Positions 15,801 to 30,800 of a stretch of 64,000 nucleotides of DNA are shown here, one piece after another. Both the position numbers and the translations under genes were made by a program. Below the pieces are notes generated by a model that was not told the origin of the DNA, made no database searches, and saw nothing but the letters and a program-made list of their open reading frames with translations. How positions within the stretch are numbered: the stretch's first letter is position 1; every line of letters begins with the position of its first letter. This DNA comes from Oryzias latipes (taxonomy: Eukaryota > Chordata > Actinopteri > Beloniformes > Adrianichthyidae): positions 18,397,311 through 18,461,310 of the forward strand of contig NC_019866.2 in the NCBI RefSeq assembly GCF_002234675.1, in the 5' to 3' direction.

Positions 15801-18800
15801 CGAAAAATCCGCCCGACCATTTACAGAGGGAGAGTTTATCAAAAACTGTATGCTTAAAGTTTGTGACGCAGTGTGCCCAGACAAAAGGCAACTATTTTCA
15901 AACGTGAGCCTGAGCAGAAACACTGTTGCTGAACGTATAGACCAGCTTTCCACCAATCTAAAAGAACAGCTTGTGGGAAAGGGAAAAGATTTCATCGCAT
16001 ATTCCCTTGCTGTGGATGAGAGCACCGACACATCTGACATTGCCCAGCTGTCAATTTTCATTCGAGGAGTGGACTCCAGCCTGAGCATAACAGAAGAGCT
16101 TTTGGCATTGCGTCCTTTGCATGGCACAACTACAGGACAAGATCTGTATGAAGAGGTATCCAGATGTGTGAGATGTGAGATGGGCCTGCCTTGGGAAAAA
16201 CTCGTGGGATTGACAACAGACGGAGCACCCGCGATGTGTGGGCACAGGAGTGGATTGGTCGCAAGGATGCGTGAGAGGATGCGGGAGGAAAACGTCACAG
16301 GTGAGCTGACAGCTTATCACTGCATAATACACCAGGAGTCGTTGTGTGGCAAAGCCTTGAAAATGGAACATGTAATGAGCACCATAACGCGGGCAGTTAA
16401 CTTAATCAGAGCAAGAGGTTTAAATCACCGCCAGTTCAAGGCATTTCTGGGCGAGTTAGACACAGAGTATGGTGAATTGCCCTATCACACAGAGGTGCGA
16501 TGGCTAAGCCAGGGAAAGGTGCTGCAAAGATGTTTCGAGCTACGTGAGGGAATCTGTTTGTTCATTGTAAACAAAGGAAAAGACACAACAGAGCTCCGAG
16601 ATGAAACTTTTCTGTGTGAAATGGCATTTCTGTGCGACATCACGAGCCATCTGAATGTGATGAACCTGCAGCTGCAGGGACGGGGGCGTGTCATCTCTGA
16701 TATGTACAGTACAGTGCAGGTGTTTAAAACCAAGCTGAGTCTGTGGGAGACGCACATGCGGAAAGAAAACTTGAGCCACTTTCCCAGTTGCCAGACCATG
16801 AAAGAGAAGCTCTCTACCGCTGTGTTCCCGACTGCACAGTTTGCTGACAAACTCAACATACTTGCTGCCGACTTCCGACGCTGATTTGCCGACTTTGAAG
16901 CCCAAAAATGCAGGTCTCAACTGCTCGGCAATCCTTTTGCAGTTGACGTGGAAAGCGCACCACCAAACCTACAAATGGAGTTGATTAAGCTTCAGTGCAA
17001 TGACACACTGAAGGAAAAGTATGACAGAGTGGGTGCTGCTGAGTTTGCACGTTTCATCCCCGACAAAATGGCCGAGCTGCGCATCCCAGCTGCTCAGACG
17101 CTGTCTATGTTTGGCAGCACATCTGTGTGAGCGACTGTTCTCTTTGAAGAAGCTAAACAAAACATCACACAGGAACCGTCTTACTGATCAGCACCTCCAC
17201 TCAATCCTGAGGATTTCCTCAGCTCAGAGCCTTACCCCGAACATTGATGAACTTGTACAAAAGATGAGACACCACCAAGTATCAGGCTCATCCTCAGACA
17301 AGTGAGCATCACAGAGCAGTGTAGCAGTGCAGAGTCTGTGTGCCATAGATTTTTGCATTTTATTTTATCTTTTTTATTTATTTATGTATATTTATTTTTC
17401 ATTTAATGGACTCAGGGAAAATTGCAGATAAGAGCCATGAGGAGGAATACAACTGATTTGATTTATTCTATATTTTCTCATTTTACTATTTGAATCAGTA
17501 ATTGGTAGGATAATAGAGCAGCATAATATTGCATTTTCAGTTTATAATACATGCAGTTTCATTTATGCATTTTTCTTAATATAAGGAACATATTTTGTTT
17601 TTGAAGGAAAATTGTTTTTTTGCTGTTTGCCCATTGAAAATGTTTTCTCTTTAACTTACTGACAGAGCCATAAGAAAATATAACTTCATTCATTTAATGT
17701 ACAGGACACGTGATTTTTCTTTGAAGGCAGTTTGTTCTTGTCTGTGTGCATGCTGAAAAATGTTTTCCCGATTATTCATTTAATCGTTAAATAATACACT
17801 GTATTAGGTCTTGGTTCAATAGGCTACATGCAACCATTTCAATATGTTTTAATAAACATTGAACCAGTCCGGCCCTCGGCTTATAGCCAATTTGTTTTTT
17901 TGGCCCTCTGTGCATTTGACTTTGACATCCCTGCCCTAAAGGGACATAAAAGAAGAAAAAAATGGAAGTTAAAAATTTTTCACAAAAATAACTGGTGCAC
18001 ACCAGTTACTAACTGGTCTCAAATGCGTTCATCTATCTTATTTTTCATGAATATCCATCAATGCAGCCATTAATACAAATACCAAATGGCTTCGGTTTGT
18101 CATAAGAATCCAAATGCCTTTACAAAAAGTAACTGGCAATGCAGATGTCTGGCTCTTCAGAGTTCAACACCTTGTGGGTCAGGTTCTTGTAGATATAGAT
18201 ACACAGTTATAACATCAGAGTGTCATAAGTAAATTGCATGAGTTAGTTCTAACACACACTAACAAATCGTATACACGTAACTACTTAGAGGTTTTTTTGT
18301 ACATTAATTACAGAAAACATATCTCACAGGGTGCACCTACTGCAATTAACTTATGCACACAGATTTACAATCCCGCATTCTTGAAGAGGGGTGTAAAAAC
18401 ATTACCAGTGCCCATATTTGTGCCAAAGTGAACAAGCAGGTGGGTTGAATGACTGTGTGCTTCTTAGAGTGTACCTTGATCACACTGAATGCTCCAGCAA
18501 AGGCAGGAGGCCACACCCAAGAGCCCCTGGACAGCAAAGCAGCCTGGCACCCAGGACCCCCCCTCCCCCAACAGACAAAGACCATGGAACCAACGCAGGC
18601 ACCAGACCCTTACCACAGAGACAGAGTCGTTGCGGGCTATACCCGGCACAGAGAAGGACCCATTGGGGCTGTACCCGACAGCCCCCTCTGTCGAGGAGCA
18701 GGGGGAACAAAACAGGGCAGAAAACATGGACCAATTTATATACAATGGTTTTTTAAGAAAGCATTTGGATCATACTAACCAGATGGGGGTTTTAGAAATG

Positions 18801-21800
18801 GGTTTATGAAATATGATCTAAAAGGTCCTGAGGATCAAAGAACCTTTTTTGTTTATCCCATACAGTTCAAGTAGTCAAGTTGTGTGTTTGATTGAAGTTT
18901 CTTTTTGTTTCTGGTGGAGAAAAGTGTGGGCATTCTTAACAGCTTGGATGACTGCAGGAAATGATAAACGGGTGCTGTAGATTCCCAGTCTTGCAATGTT
19001 TTTAACTTGTTTAACAATGTTCTTTGACTGGAGCTCACACAACAGAAACCTGTTGTTGTCCTACCGCCGTCTCACTGCGCCGCACACACACAGGTTGCTG
19101 CCACTCGATTAACAACCCTGAGCAAGGCTGCTGGTACCTGCTCAAGCTTCAGTTCACGTCACTGAGCACTGCTGCGCTGTAGGCGTGCACTCACACACCC
19201 TGGAGACATCAGACACCCCCCCCCCCCCCCTCAAGAACCCCTGCCCATCCACCAGGGCGGCCCCCTCGTGGGCACATGAACCTGTCTGTCAGTCAGTGAA
19301 ATCGAAAATGAGTGGTGGGATCAAGGAAGGGGACGGATGGATGAGCACAGTGCTTTAGAAAGTGAAAAACACATGAATAGATCTAAAGAAGACGGAGAAT
19401 GGTAAAAATACGGACGAGGGGACGATAAATGAGGAGAGGCAGCTGGAAAAAAAATGGAACAACAGACCGAGGGGCAAATGAAGAGGAGGAAACGGAGAGC
19501 GCTGGGGTGAGGTCAAAGAGAAAGGACCCTATTATGTGCATGAGTGGCTCACAGCATCACTGGTCTTTAAACTTTGAGAAAATCGAGCAGCAAACACTTC
19601 CTCTGGCATTGATGCCCTTTTTATGTTCAGATGGGCTTTTTTGGCCTCATGTGTGAAATGAAAAAGCTGTATAAGGTCAACTGTCCTATATTTGTTTTAA
19701 AAACACAATAAAACATCCACTTCTCCTCATGTATGTGTAGCTGTTTAAATGATGCATGCATTAAAAATTTCAAGATGTGAGAACAAGTATAAGAAAAGGC
19801 AAAAAATCTGCTGTATGCCAGGCCAGCCCCGGTTGCTGAATATCAGGGGGGCAAGTCTGGGTATACTGTGAAGTTGGGTGTCAAATCCTCCCAAACTTCT
19901 AAAAAAAAACTATGCTAACTGTTCTATTGCCACCAGTGATCCACTTGACTAGTCTTCAAGATTTTATGTAGGATGACATTTCTGACAATACCCTTTGCAA
20001 TGTGATCACTTTTAGTATTTGTTTTTTAATTCTCTTTGTACATTTTTGGTCAATTTTTCTTTATTTTTTAGGCTGCCTGTTTGTTTATCCATCTCTTCTT
20101 TGTGTTTTATTTTTTAACATATTTTTTTATTTATCACATACTTTGTGTAACTTTTATTTATTTGTTAAATGCTATCAAGTATCTTCTGCCATTTTTTTGG
20201 CGCTTAACTCCTTTTCCGATTTTTCAGCTATTTTACCCATTCAAATAATAAAATGTTTAGCTTTTTCCAGCTATGACTTTTGGTCCTTCAAATTCTTAAT
20301 CTTTTCAGGATATTCCAGGATTTTTGCCTCCGTTGAAATACATGAGGAATCTTTAAAAACCTTTGCCTCTTTCTGTGGTGCAGAAGCTCGCTGGTTCGTT
20401 ACCCGGCGCTTGCATTTTTCACAAAAATATCTTTTGTCATTGTACTGTTTTCACTTCACTTATGGTCAACTTTTAACATTTCTTTATTAAACAAATTGGG
20501 TTTTTTTTTGTGCCAATTATTACACTTTAAGTTTCATTTTCATTCAGCAATATAGCATTCAATCCTGAAATTTCTTCTGCCATTTTTTGGTGCTTAACTC
20601 CTACAATTTTTCCGCTATTTTAACCATTCAACTATTAAAATGTTCAGCTCTTTCAGCTTTTTACAGTTATTACTTTTGGTCCTTCCAATCCTTGAACTTT
20701 TCAAGATATTCCAGGATTTCCTCCATTGAAATTCATCCTTGAAATCCTTGAAAACACCAATTTAGTGTGCTACAATAATCTGTTTGCTTCTACTCTAATA
20801 GAATTTTTTAAAATTAGGACCATTCACCAAAACACTCATGCAGCATGTTCATTAAAGGTAAACGAAAAAATACTAAGGTACTATTTAGCGCATATCATTT
20901 TGCCTGTTTAAGCGACCAGTGTAATTCAATTCAATTCAATTCAATTTTATTTGTATAGCCCAAAATCACGACAACAGTCGTCTCGATGGGCTTCGAAGTA
21001 AAACATGAAATCAAAAGGATCACGAATACAAAGAGTTCAATAGAAAAATACTAAAATGAACTAACAAACTGACTAAGCTATACTGGCATCCCTGCCCTTA
21101 GACCCCCCTTCGCGGTAAGGAAAAACTCCCAAAAAAACCGGATTCCGGAAAAAACGAAGAAACCTCAGGGGTGCCCACATGAAGGAGGGATCCTCCCCCA
21201 GGACGGACAGGCGATTTACCAGAAATCTTAGAGAAGAATTAACTTATCTAAATCTACAACTACATATATAAAAGTCCAGCAGACGAGCTTCATCCAGCCG
21301 TGGTTGTGGGGACAGTCAAAGGCGCGAGTCGAGCCGGAGACAGGAACCACAGCCAGGTGTAGGAGCAGGAGCAGAGACGAGGTACTCGGTCAGGTACAGA
21401 GCAGAGACGAGCCAGAGATGAGCCAGAGGCAGGATCCACAGCCAGGTGTAGGAGCAGGAGCAAAGGCGAGGTAAACGGTCAGGAACTGGAGCACGGATGA
21501 GCCAACTGGAGTCTGGAAGCACTCCCACTCCCCAGGAGGGGAGAGGAAAAGAGGGACAATACATGAATCGCACTGCACCAAACAGAGGCATGGAGAACTA
21601 AATGATAAATTATGATCAAGAATAGAGGAGAGGAAGGGTAGAAGTAAAAAAGGAAAGAGGACAGAACCCCAGTGCACCATAGTTACCCCAGCTTCAACTT
21701 CTAGCAGCCTTTTAAAAGAAATAGTTATTATTAAGTTTAATTTAAACAAACTAACATTAAGTTAAATAATCTCTGAATACTAGCTAGTCTGACAATAAGC

Positions 21801-24800
21801 CTGTCCAAAGAGGAATGTTTTCAGTCTAGCTTTGAATGTAGAAACTGAGTCGGCCTCTCTTACATGAGCTGGGAGTTTATTCCATAAGACAGGGGCTTGG
21901 TGGCTAAACGCTCTACCTCCAACCGTACTTTTACTAATTCTAGGAACCACAAGCAGTCCTGCATTTTGCGAGCGAAGTGTTCTGATTGGTTGGTAAGGGA
22001 CTATGAGGTCCTTAATATAGGACGGGGCCATTCCATGTAAGGCCTTATAGGTTAACAGGAGGATCTTGAACTTAATTCTAGAATCAACTGGGAGCCAATG
22101 GAGCGAAACTAACACAGGAGTGATGTGATCTCTTCTGCTGGTTCCAGCTAACAATCTAGCAGCTGCGTTCTGAACAAGCTGGAGACTTCTTAAGGAACTC
22201 TTAGGACACGCTGCTAACAAGGAGTTACAGTAATCCAGCCTCGACGTAACAAATGCATGGATGAGTTTTTCAGCATCACTCTTAGAAAGTATATTTCTGA
22301 TCTTAGCAATATTTCGCAGGTGAAAAAAGGCAGTTCTACATGCCTGAGATATGTGAGCCTTAAATGATAAATCCTGGTCAAGTAAAACCCCAAGGTTTCT
22401 AACTGTGGAATTAGGGGCTATACTTATGCCATCCAGGGAGACTATCTGAGCAGACAGAGCATCTCTGAGGTTTTTAGGACCAAGTATAATGACCTCAGTT
22501 TTTTCTGGGTTCAAGAGGAGGTAATTAATTGTCATCCAGGTCTTGATGTCACTGATGCAGGCGTTCAGTTTCTCTATCTGGTCATTCTGGTCAGGCTTCA
22601 TGGATAAATACAACTGCGTATCGTCGGCATAACAATGAAAATTAATGCTGTGTTTCCTGATTATGTTTCCTAGGGGTAACATATAAAGCGTAAACAGGAT
22701 CGGTCCCAAGACTGAGCCCTGTGGGACTCCATAGTTGACTCGAGTGCACTGAGAGGAATGGCCATTTACATTAACGAACTGATACCTATCAGACAGATAG
22801 GATTTAAACCACTGGAGAGCAGATCCTCTGATCCCTATGTCCTGCTCTAATCTATGGAGTAAAATACCGTGGTCGATAGTGTCAAAGGCAGCACTGAGGT
22901 CCAACAGGACCAGAATAGAAAGTAGTCCCTTTTCTGAGGCCAATAACAAGTCATTAGAGACTCTAACTAGTGAGAACCTCATGACAGTTCCCTGGCTAAT
23001 ATCGTGCTGTAATCTTTGGACACGTTCATTTCTGTATAATGAGTTGTTCCACAGGAAGTGCTTTGTGCATAGTGTTATCTGCCTGGAGATAAATCTAGTG
23101 CAATGTATTTTTGTGCATGTTAAAAAGCATTTTACCACACAAACCTTCATCAACACAGGCCCAGGATGTTAGCAGCCAGGTTAGTTCATATGAAAAACAA
23201 TGAATTTTTGTTTTTGCCAGTTTTTCCTTAAAAGTAGCTAACCTGATCAAAACACAATGACACTCAAAAATACGCTGCACATTCGCAGGCAGGTCGATGA
23301 AAACCCCCAACAGAAGCATTTATTCGCTTGTCGTAGCAAATTGGGTTTTGTGCTTTCCATTTTGGAGCAGCTCTTTAGCCAAACAAGATTCTGTCATTCC
23401 AACTGTCTGCATGTTGAGATAAGAACTGGCATCTGTGTTTTTGTGAGGCAGAAAGTACTCTTGCAGTGCATGACAAAACGAGTGCTTTTAAGTTTCTAAA
23501 TTGCTCATTCAAAAGCTAACTTCTTGAAAGAGCAGTGAGACCTCCAGGCAGATAACACTATGCACAAAGCACTTCCTGTGGAACAACTCATTATACAGAA
23601 ATGAACGTGTCCAAAGATTACAGCACGATATTAGCCAGGGAACTGTCATGAGGTTCTCAAGTGGCGTGGCAGTTAATTTTTTTAAATAATGGTCAGGAAA
23701 GAAAAGGTTCTGAGTGTCCTTAAAAATGAATGAAAGGTCATGAAAACCGTTGCGGTGTGACTTTGATGTACATCACTCTGGAGAGTGAAACTGTCTGTCA
23801 GGAGGCGAGAGCATCGTCCTAACCACAATCCAAATCACTACACAACAGTTGAGATGGAGCTTGTGAAGCTAATGCTGAACCAGCACGACAGATTCTCACA
23901 GAGCTGACGGAAGGAGAGACCGCAATGTGAGGTCAGACTCACAAAAATGACAAAAGACAGAGCTTCTTTCTGCTTAACTGATTCGGATTCGTTCTATGCT
24001 AACTGATCAGTTGTTATACTTTATTTGTGTGTATTTCAAAAAGATCCACTGTCATAACCTGGTAGAACCCGGTCTGAAACCCTTTTTCTAATAACTTGTG
24101 AAGGTTAGCATTTGTTGTCAGAACCTGTACTCACGTGGCATCATCCCCTGGGTTGCCAGTTCTTCTCTGGTTCTTCTTTGTTGCAGTTTAAGCTGCAAAA
24201 CTGAAGACAAAAGAAAAAAAAAGAGAAGAGCACAGGAGTCAGTGACAATCAAATGAATGGGAAGCCTCACAGAGCCCGCATCACCTTTACCTCAGTTCAC
24301 AGCGAAGGAGCAGCATGACTTTGTGCAGAAAAAGAACAATAAGCAGCTCTGCTGAATTTTTGTCCTCTCTGCAAGCTGTAGTGGATACGTGTGACAGTCT
24401 AGATCTGAAACATCAACTCTGCTCAGACTACAAAAGGAAGTCCCACGCACACATGAGAACAGATACGAACACTCTGCAGTTTCCTGTTTCAAGCTTCAGA
24501 TCAAAACTGTCATCAAAAAGCAACTATAATACAAATTTTCGAAACTAAAACTGAACATTTTTATAATACATATATTTTCTTCAGAAAAATGCAGACCTGC
24601 ACTGTTTTTATGGCTACTTTAAAAAAAAGCATAAAGTCATAACCAGCAGGAAGGGAACTTCATGAACTGTGACATGATAAATAAGACAAATGGGAACTTA
24701 TTTTTTTTTAGAGGGCTGTTTTCCACACAACTTCCTGGGAGATAGAAAATCACAAACAATACATACATGACATCTGTAAGCATTTTAAGCCACACACTGA

Positions 24801-27800
24801 ATACACTTTTTGACATTTTCATGCAACCTGCCTGAAGATCAAAAGCTAGTATTGAAATAAATCTACACTGATCCTCAACGGAAGCTCCTTCAAGTTAAAA
24901 TTGAACTTTTTCAGAATGTCTTTCTTCTTGACATTTTTTTTAAAGGAAGAAAGTAGGATTGATCCAATTTAATCTGCCTTCAGACAAAGGGCACCTATAC
25001 ATTGGTACGAAAGTGGTTCAATAAGGCCTGACTTCCATTGTTGCACTTGATAGCGTCACGTAAGCTGCTTGTTGGGAGTTTACTGCCTGAAAAAAGCTCA
25101 GTCTAGTTAGTAAAAAAAAAACACAATGGAGAAACCGGCTGTGGTGGTATAGTGGTTAGAACTGTCACATCAAGAAAGCCCTAGTTCAAATCCCAGCTGG
25201 GAACATTTCTGTGTGGAGTTTACTTGTCCTCTTCGCGCATTGGTGGGTTTTCTCCGAGCTTCAGCTTCCTCCCACAGTCCAAAAACATGCTTCATAGGCT
25301 AATCGATGATTCTGAATTGTCCCTAGGTGTGATTGTGTGGCCTGGCAACAGACAAGGAACCTGTTCAGGTTGTATGCCACCTTCACCCGACAGAGGCTGG
25401 GATAGTCTCCCCAAAAGGAATTAAGGATCCACTCAAATGAAAATAGTGCTTTTGTTTTTTTTAGCATGTTCTTGTCGCATTTTTCTCATGACGTAGGACA
25501 TATATGGAGATAATTTTAAAGTTCTTTTCAAATCAAATCAAACTTTATTTATAAAATAGCGCTTCTCATGCATGTTGCGCAGCTCAAAGCGCTTTAACAT
25601 TAAAAACAGAAAACACACAACATTACAGTAAAAACCCAACCCACCCTTCACCCTTCCCACTCCCCTCCATTAAAACATATGACCCATGACAATGAATGTT
25701 GACTATGCAAGTTTGAATAAATAAATAAGCAAACAAACAAACAAGTAAGGCCTGGCTCTGCTGTGAGGAAACGGTATTTGGGAATCTCTTCATACCAGGA
25801 GCCAGCTCGGCCATGGGAGCATCGCCACAGCGCCCAACCAGACTGGGACAAGACTGGGGTCCACTTTACAGCCATGAAGCTGCAAAGTTAGACTCCAGCT
25901 GCCCCAGCAAGGGAGACAACTGCAGCAACAACCACCGGCCAAGCCGGCAAGCCCTGGCAGAAAAGATCCCCACAAGAAACACTGGGGCTGAAATCATGAT
26001 AAGATACTAAAATTAAAGACATAAGATGTATATAAAAACATAAAACTGAGAATAAGATGCATAAAATGAAATTAAATAAATAAAATAGCCTATACTAAAA
26101 CTAATAGTATTAATTAGCTGTGTATCATCAGCATAGCTGTGAAAGTCAACGCCATGTCTCCTGATGACCTCCCCAAGAGGCAACATATATAGATTAAAAA
26201 GTATTGGCCTTAAAATCGACCCCTGGGGAACCCCACAACTTATTTCATGGATTCTTGAAGAGCACGTATCCATACTTAAATAAAAGTGTCACAATGTAAG
26301 GTAAGAGTAAAAATACTTAAGAACATTTCCAGAGAGGCCCACCAGACTCCCAAGTCTGTTTAATAAAATCTACCGTATCAAAAGCGGCACTAAGATCCAG
26401 TAGCACCACAACAGAAAGTTTCTGTGATTCGTAGTTTATTCTAAAATCATTAATGATCTTTAAAAGAGCCGTCTACTATGGCTTTTCCTAAAACCAGACT
26501 GGTATTTTTCTAAAATGTTTTGGGCTTTTTGAAAAGTCATGCAGTTGAGTAGCGACACTTTTTTCTATAATTTTACTTAAAAACGGTAAGTTGGATACGG
26601 GTCTGTAGTTATCCAGATTTTTTGGATCTAATTGACTCTTCTTCAGAAGGGGCCTCACCAATGCATTCAAAAACTCTGACTCAAAGAATCCATAAAATGT
26701 TTGAAAAAGTAAAGTGGGAATGGGATCTAAAAGGCAGGTTGTAGTGTTTACTTGGGATAAAACTCGACAAAGCATCTCCGCATCAACCAGGACAAAACTC
26801 CCCAGTGTTTTTTCTGGTAAAAACAATGCTGGAGGTCTGTTAAGATCAGTGTATTGCATGGAGGAAATGTTTGATCTTATAGCATTGATTTTACCCATGA
26901 AGTGATCTGCGAAGTCCTCACATGCAGCATTAGATGATGGCATGGAGGACTTGAAGTCTTTATTTATTAAAAAATCAATGGTTTTAAAAAGAAATTTGGG
27001 GTTGTTTTTATTTTCTGAAATGATTTTTGAAAAATAAGAGGTTCTGGCACGTTTAACTGAGTTATTGTAGATTTTGAGTTGTTCTTTTAAAATGTCTTTA
27101 TGAATTAATAATTTCGTCTTCCTATATCTTCTCTCTGCTCTCCTGCAATTCTGCTTCAGACCCTTAATGTCATCAGTCTTCCATGGCATTTTAGAAGTGG
27201 TTCTTAATGTTTTTGTTTTGAATGGAGCCACTGCATCTATGGAAGACTGAAGTCTGTTATTAAAACGATCAACAATAAAATCACAGGGTGCAGGATAAAT
27301 CTGAGCAGGGGTTTGCTTAAAAACATCAATAAAACTTGCAGCCACTTCAGGAGTTAAATGCTGTTTCCTCACAGTTCTCACTGAGGCTTCCTGCTGGATT
27401 TGACTGGTGACATTAAAAAACACACAGTAATGGTCTGATAAGACCAAGTCAACAACAGAGGACACCCCGGTGGACAGACCGTAGGTAATGACAAGGTCCA
27501 GGGTGTGTCCTCTGTTTTGAGTTGGCTGTGTGACATGCTGCTGAAAATCCATGCTGTTCAGAGGATTTAAAAACTCACAGGCATAGATATCATCATAATT
27601 GTCAATGTGCAATTTAAAATCACCAGTAATTAAAATCCTATTGTACCTAATATGAAGAGATGATAAAAATTCAGAAAATTCTTCAATAAAACAGGAATAA
27701 GGGGTTGGTGGTCTGTATACTGACAGTTAAAACAGGTGGGTCTCCAAAGAGAAAAGCATGATGCTCAAATGAACAATATTTACTGAGTAAAATATTTTCA

Positions 27801-30800
27801 GATGATATTGTTTTAAGAGCAATCGATGCTGTACCTCCACCTTTCTTTCCTCGCCTGATTGAAAATAAAAAGTTCAAATTAGGCGGAGAAGCCTCAGTGA
27901 GAATAGCTGGTGCATATTTTTATTGGTTTATAAATGTTTTTATGGTCTCGGGCCTTCATATTTTTCTGATTTGATTTTAAAGTATGAGCCCTCTCGGACC
28001 CTGAGGTCCTCTGGTGCTGGCCTTTTGGTTATCCCAAAAGTTAGAACTGAAACATGTGGCGAGGCCTCATTCAGTTATTACAGACCTTGCATGTGGAACA
28101 GCCTTTCCAGAGAGCGTCATGGCCGCCGAGACTGTTCATGTTTTTAAAAGAGGGCTTAAGACCTACCTTTTTAATTTAGCTTTCAGTTGAATTTTAGGAA
28201 TTTATTTGATAATTTAATTATTTATGTTCTCTTTTTACTAGTTTTATATGTGTATGTACATACATTTATTTATTTGTATTTATTTATTTATTTTTTAGTC
28301 ACACTTACCATTTTGTATGTCTATTAAGGTTTATGTAATTATTTGTTTCTTGTTCATGTTTAAAATATATTTCAATTTCAATTTTATTACTTTTACATTT
28401 TATTTGTGACTCCAGTGTTTTCCTCAGAAGGATCCTCCACATCGGTGACTGACCCTTCTCAGTGAACGGGGTCACTGCAATGGGATCTCCCAGGTCTGAC
28501 TCTTTTAATCGGATCTGGGGCGGTCCTGTGGTAGTGTACTCCGTGAACTTGGGTGGGGGGGTCACTGATGTGGACATGTCCCCAAAATATTGTTTCCCCA
28601 CTTCAGGACAAAGCCAGGTCTCAACATTCCATCATTTTATGACTCTTTATATCATGGTGTGTGTATGTGTGTGTGTGCGGGGGGGGTTTGTCGGCATTGT
28701 TTGTCTTGTCATTTTGCTTTTAAATTTGATATATTCTATGACAAGCATTTTGAGTGACATGTGTTGGAAAGTGCTATATAAATAAATTAAGGTTGAAATA
28801 TACATTTAAAGTTGCATTTCTGACTGTTCTTTATTCAAATCATTGTGAATCAGGAGCAGACAAATAAATGCTGTTGGAAATACACTATATTGCAAAAAGT
28901 ATTCGCTAACTCATCAAAATGATCAGAATCAGCTGTCCTAATCACTTGGCCTGGCCACAGGTGTATAAAATAAAACAATCAGGCATGCAGACTGTTTTCA
29001 CGAACATTTGTGAAAGAATGGGCCGCTCTCAGGAGCTCAGTGAATTCCAGCGTGGAACTGCCTAGGATGCCACCTGTGCAACAAATCCAGTCGTGAAATT
29101 TCCTCACTCCTAAAAATTCCACAGTCAACTGTCAGCTCCCAAGAGTTTGGGAACAACAGAAACTAAGCCATGAAGAGGTAGGCCATGTAAACTGATGGAG
29201 AGGGAAGCGCATAGTGCAAAGAGGTCGACGACTTTCTGCACAGTGAATTGCTACAGAGCTTCAAACTTCATGTGACCTTCAGATTAGCATAGGTACAGTA
29301 AGCAGAGAGCTTCATGGAATGGGTTTCCAAGGCTGAGTGGCTGCATCCAAGTCACATGTCACCATGCAACGCAAAGCGTCAAATGCAGTGGTGTAAAGCA
29401 CACCACCTCTGGACTCTAGAGCAGTGGAGATGTGTTCTCTGGAGTGATGAATCACACCTTTCCATTTGGCAATCTGATAGACAAGTCTGGGTTTGGAGGT
29501 TGCCAGGAGAACGGCTTTGGGTTTCTTTAAGCACACTTGCAATAGGTTTAAAACTCTTGTTTTCATGCAAACTGGAATTTGCTTGTTTGGTCCACACTTA
29601 AGTTCAGATAAGATCTCCCATATGCCACACAACTTAAGAAAGTACACTGTGCAGTGGACTACAGGCAACGGATCGATGATCCCTGAGATCTTCCACAGCT
29701 TTGTTCCACTCAGCAATGATTGAAAAACTGAACTGAAAAACATTTCAGTTTGTAGGCTTTTTTGTTTTCCTCTTTGATTTTTGAAACCATTTGCAAAGTG
29801 GTTTGCCGACAGTTTACTAAGGAAACAATAAAAGTTTCGGCAGCATAAATGAGAGGAACCTGTCTCCAGAAAACAAGATGTCGCCAGACATCATCGACTG
29901 GAAGCAAAAACTACCGAACATAGCTGGAAGCAGAAGGTTTTTTTTCTGTTTGAATATTTTATTTATTATTTAGAAATTCAGAATAAGGCAGTCAAAATAT
30001 TGTGAACTTTTTTCCAGTTGTTGCCTGCAGCGGCGTGGCGTGAACATCTACGCATAATCATAGAACATGACCGTGTGCACAGCGTGTCCAAACCTCCACC
30101 GGGACACTTGTGTTTAAGGCCAATGATTTGTGCCCTGAGGGCGGCAGGAAAGTGATGCAATGGGCTGATACAGAATCTATTCTGGGACCGTGTGCTCATT
30201 GCTGAAATACCACTACATAGCAGAGAGTTTACATTTACACATCAACAGATCATGCAGACTAAGAGCAATTTTAATGACCCCTGCCCCCTCCTTCCACTTC
30301 ATCATGTTCGGGGTCACAGAGGGCTGGAAACTGTCCAAGCTGTTACAGTAAACACTTCACTGTACATACATTTGCAAGTATATTTCTTTAGATACGTTAA
30401 AGGTAAGGCATGTAATATGAAAAAAACATGTTTAAAAAATTCTAGTGACTGTCTAATAAATAAATTTAGAAATGCAAAAATGCCAATAAAATAATCTAGA
30501 GTTTGACAACAACAAAAAACACATACTAAAACACTAAAACATTGGAAAAGGGGTACTGTGCTTAGATGTAAAGGAAATTAAACATTTATTTTATCCAAAT
30601 AAAACATTAGGCCATGAACCAAAAACCCTCAAAATCCTCACAATAACAGTGGCACTATTATGCTTCTTTATTCAAGGTGAAATACCACTAAAAGAATGCA
30701 ACATCTACAGCTTCCAGGTATGTTGAAATGTCATGGTGGGGTGGGCCCCAACCTTTTCCAGGCCACTGAGTGGTTTAATGTCAGACAATATTTTCACTGA

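Noticed and set aside
15516..16298. 260-aa minus-strand open frame
   Set aside because: Antisense to the hAT transposase.
18420..18760. Overlapping 80-110-aa frames in a GC-rich block
   Set aside because: Frames are open in many phases on both strands with no recognisable domain. Probably a GC-rich repeat.
20002..20490. 162-aa hydrophobic open frame resembling a membrane protein
   Set aside because: The region is T-rich and part of a directly repeated unit. Phe/Leu-rich frames are expected by composition, and there is no domain or splice support.
22973..23156. N-terminal part of the 458-aa L2 reading frame
   Set aside because: This part lies in the inverted repeat, not in L2-related sequence. 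The LINE homology starts at about 22970.
25139..25215. Possible tRNA gene
   Set aside because: Box A- and B-like sequences are present, but no acceptor stem or anticodon arm can be completed. The unit continues into a SINE body.
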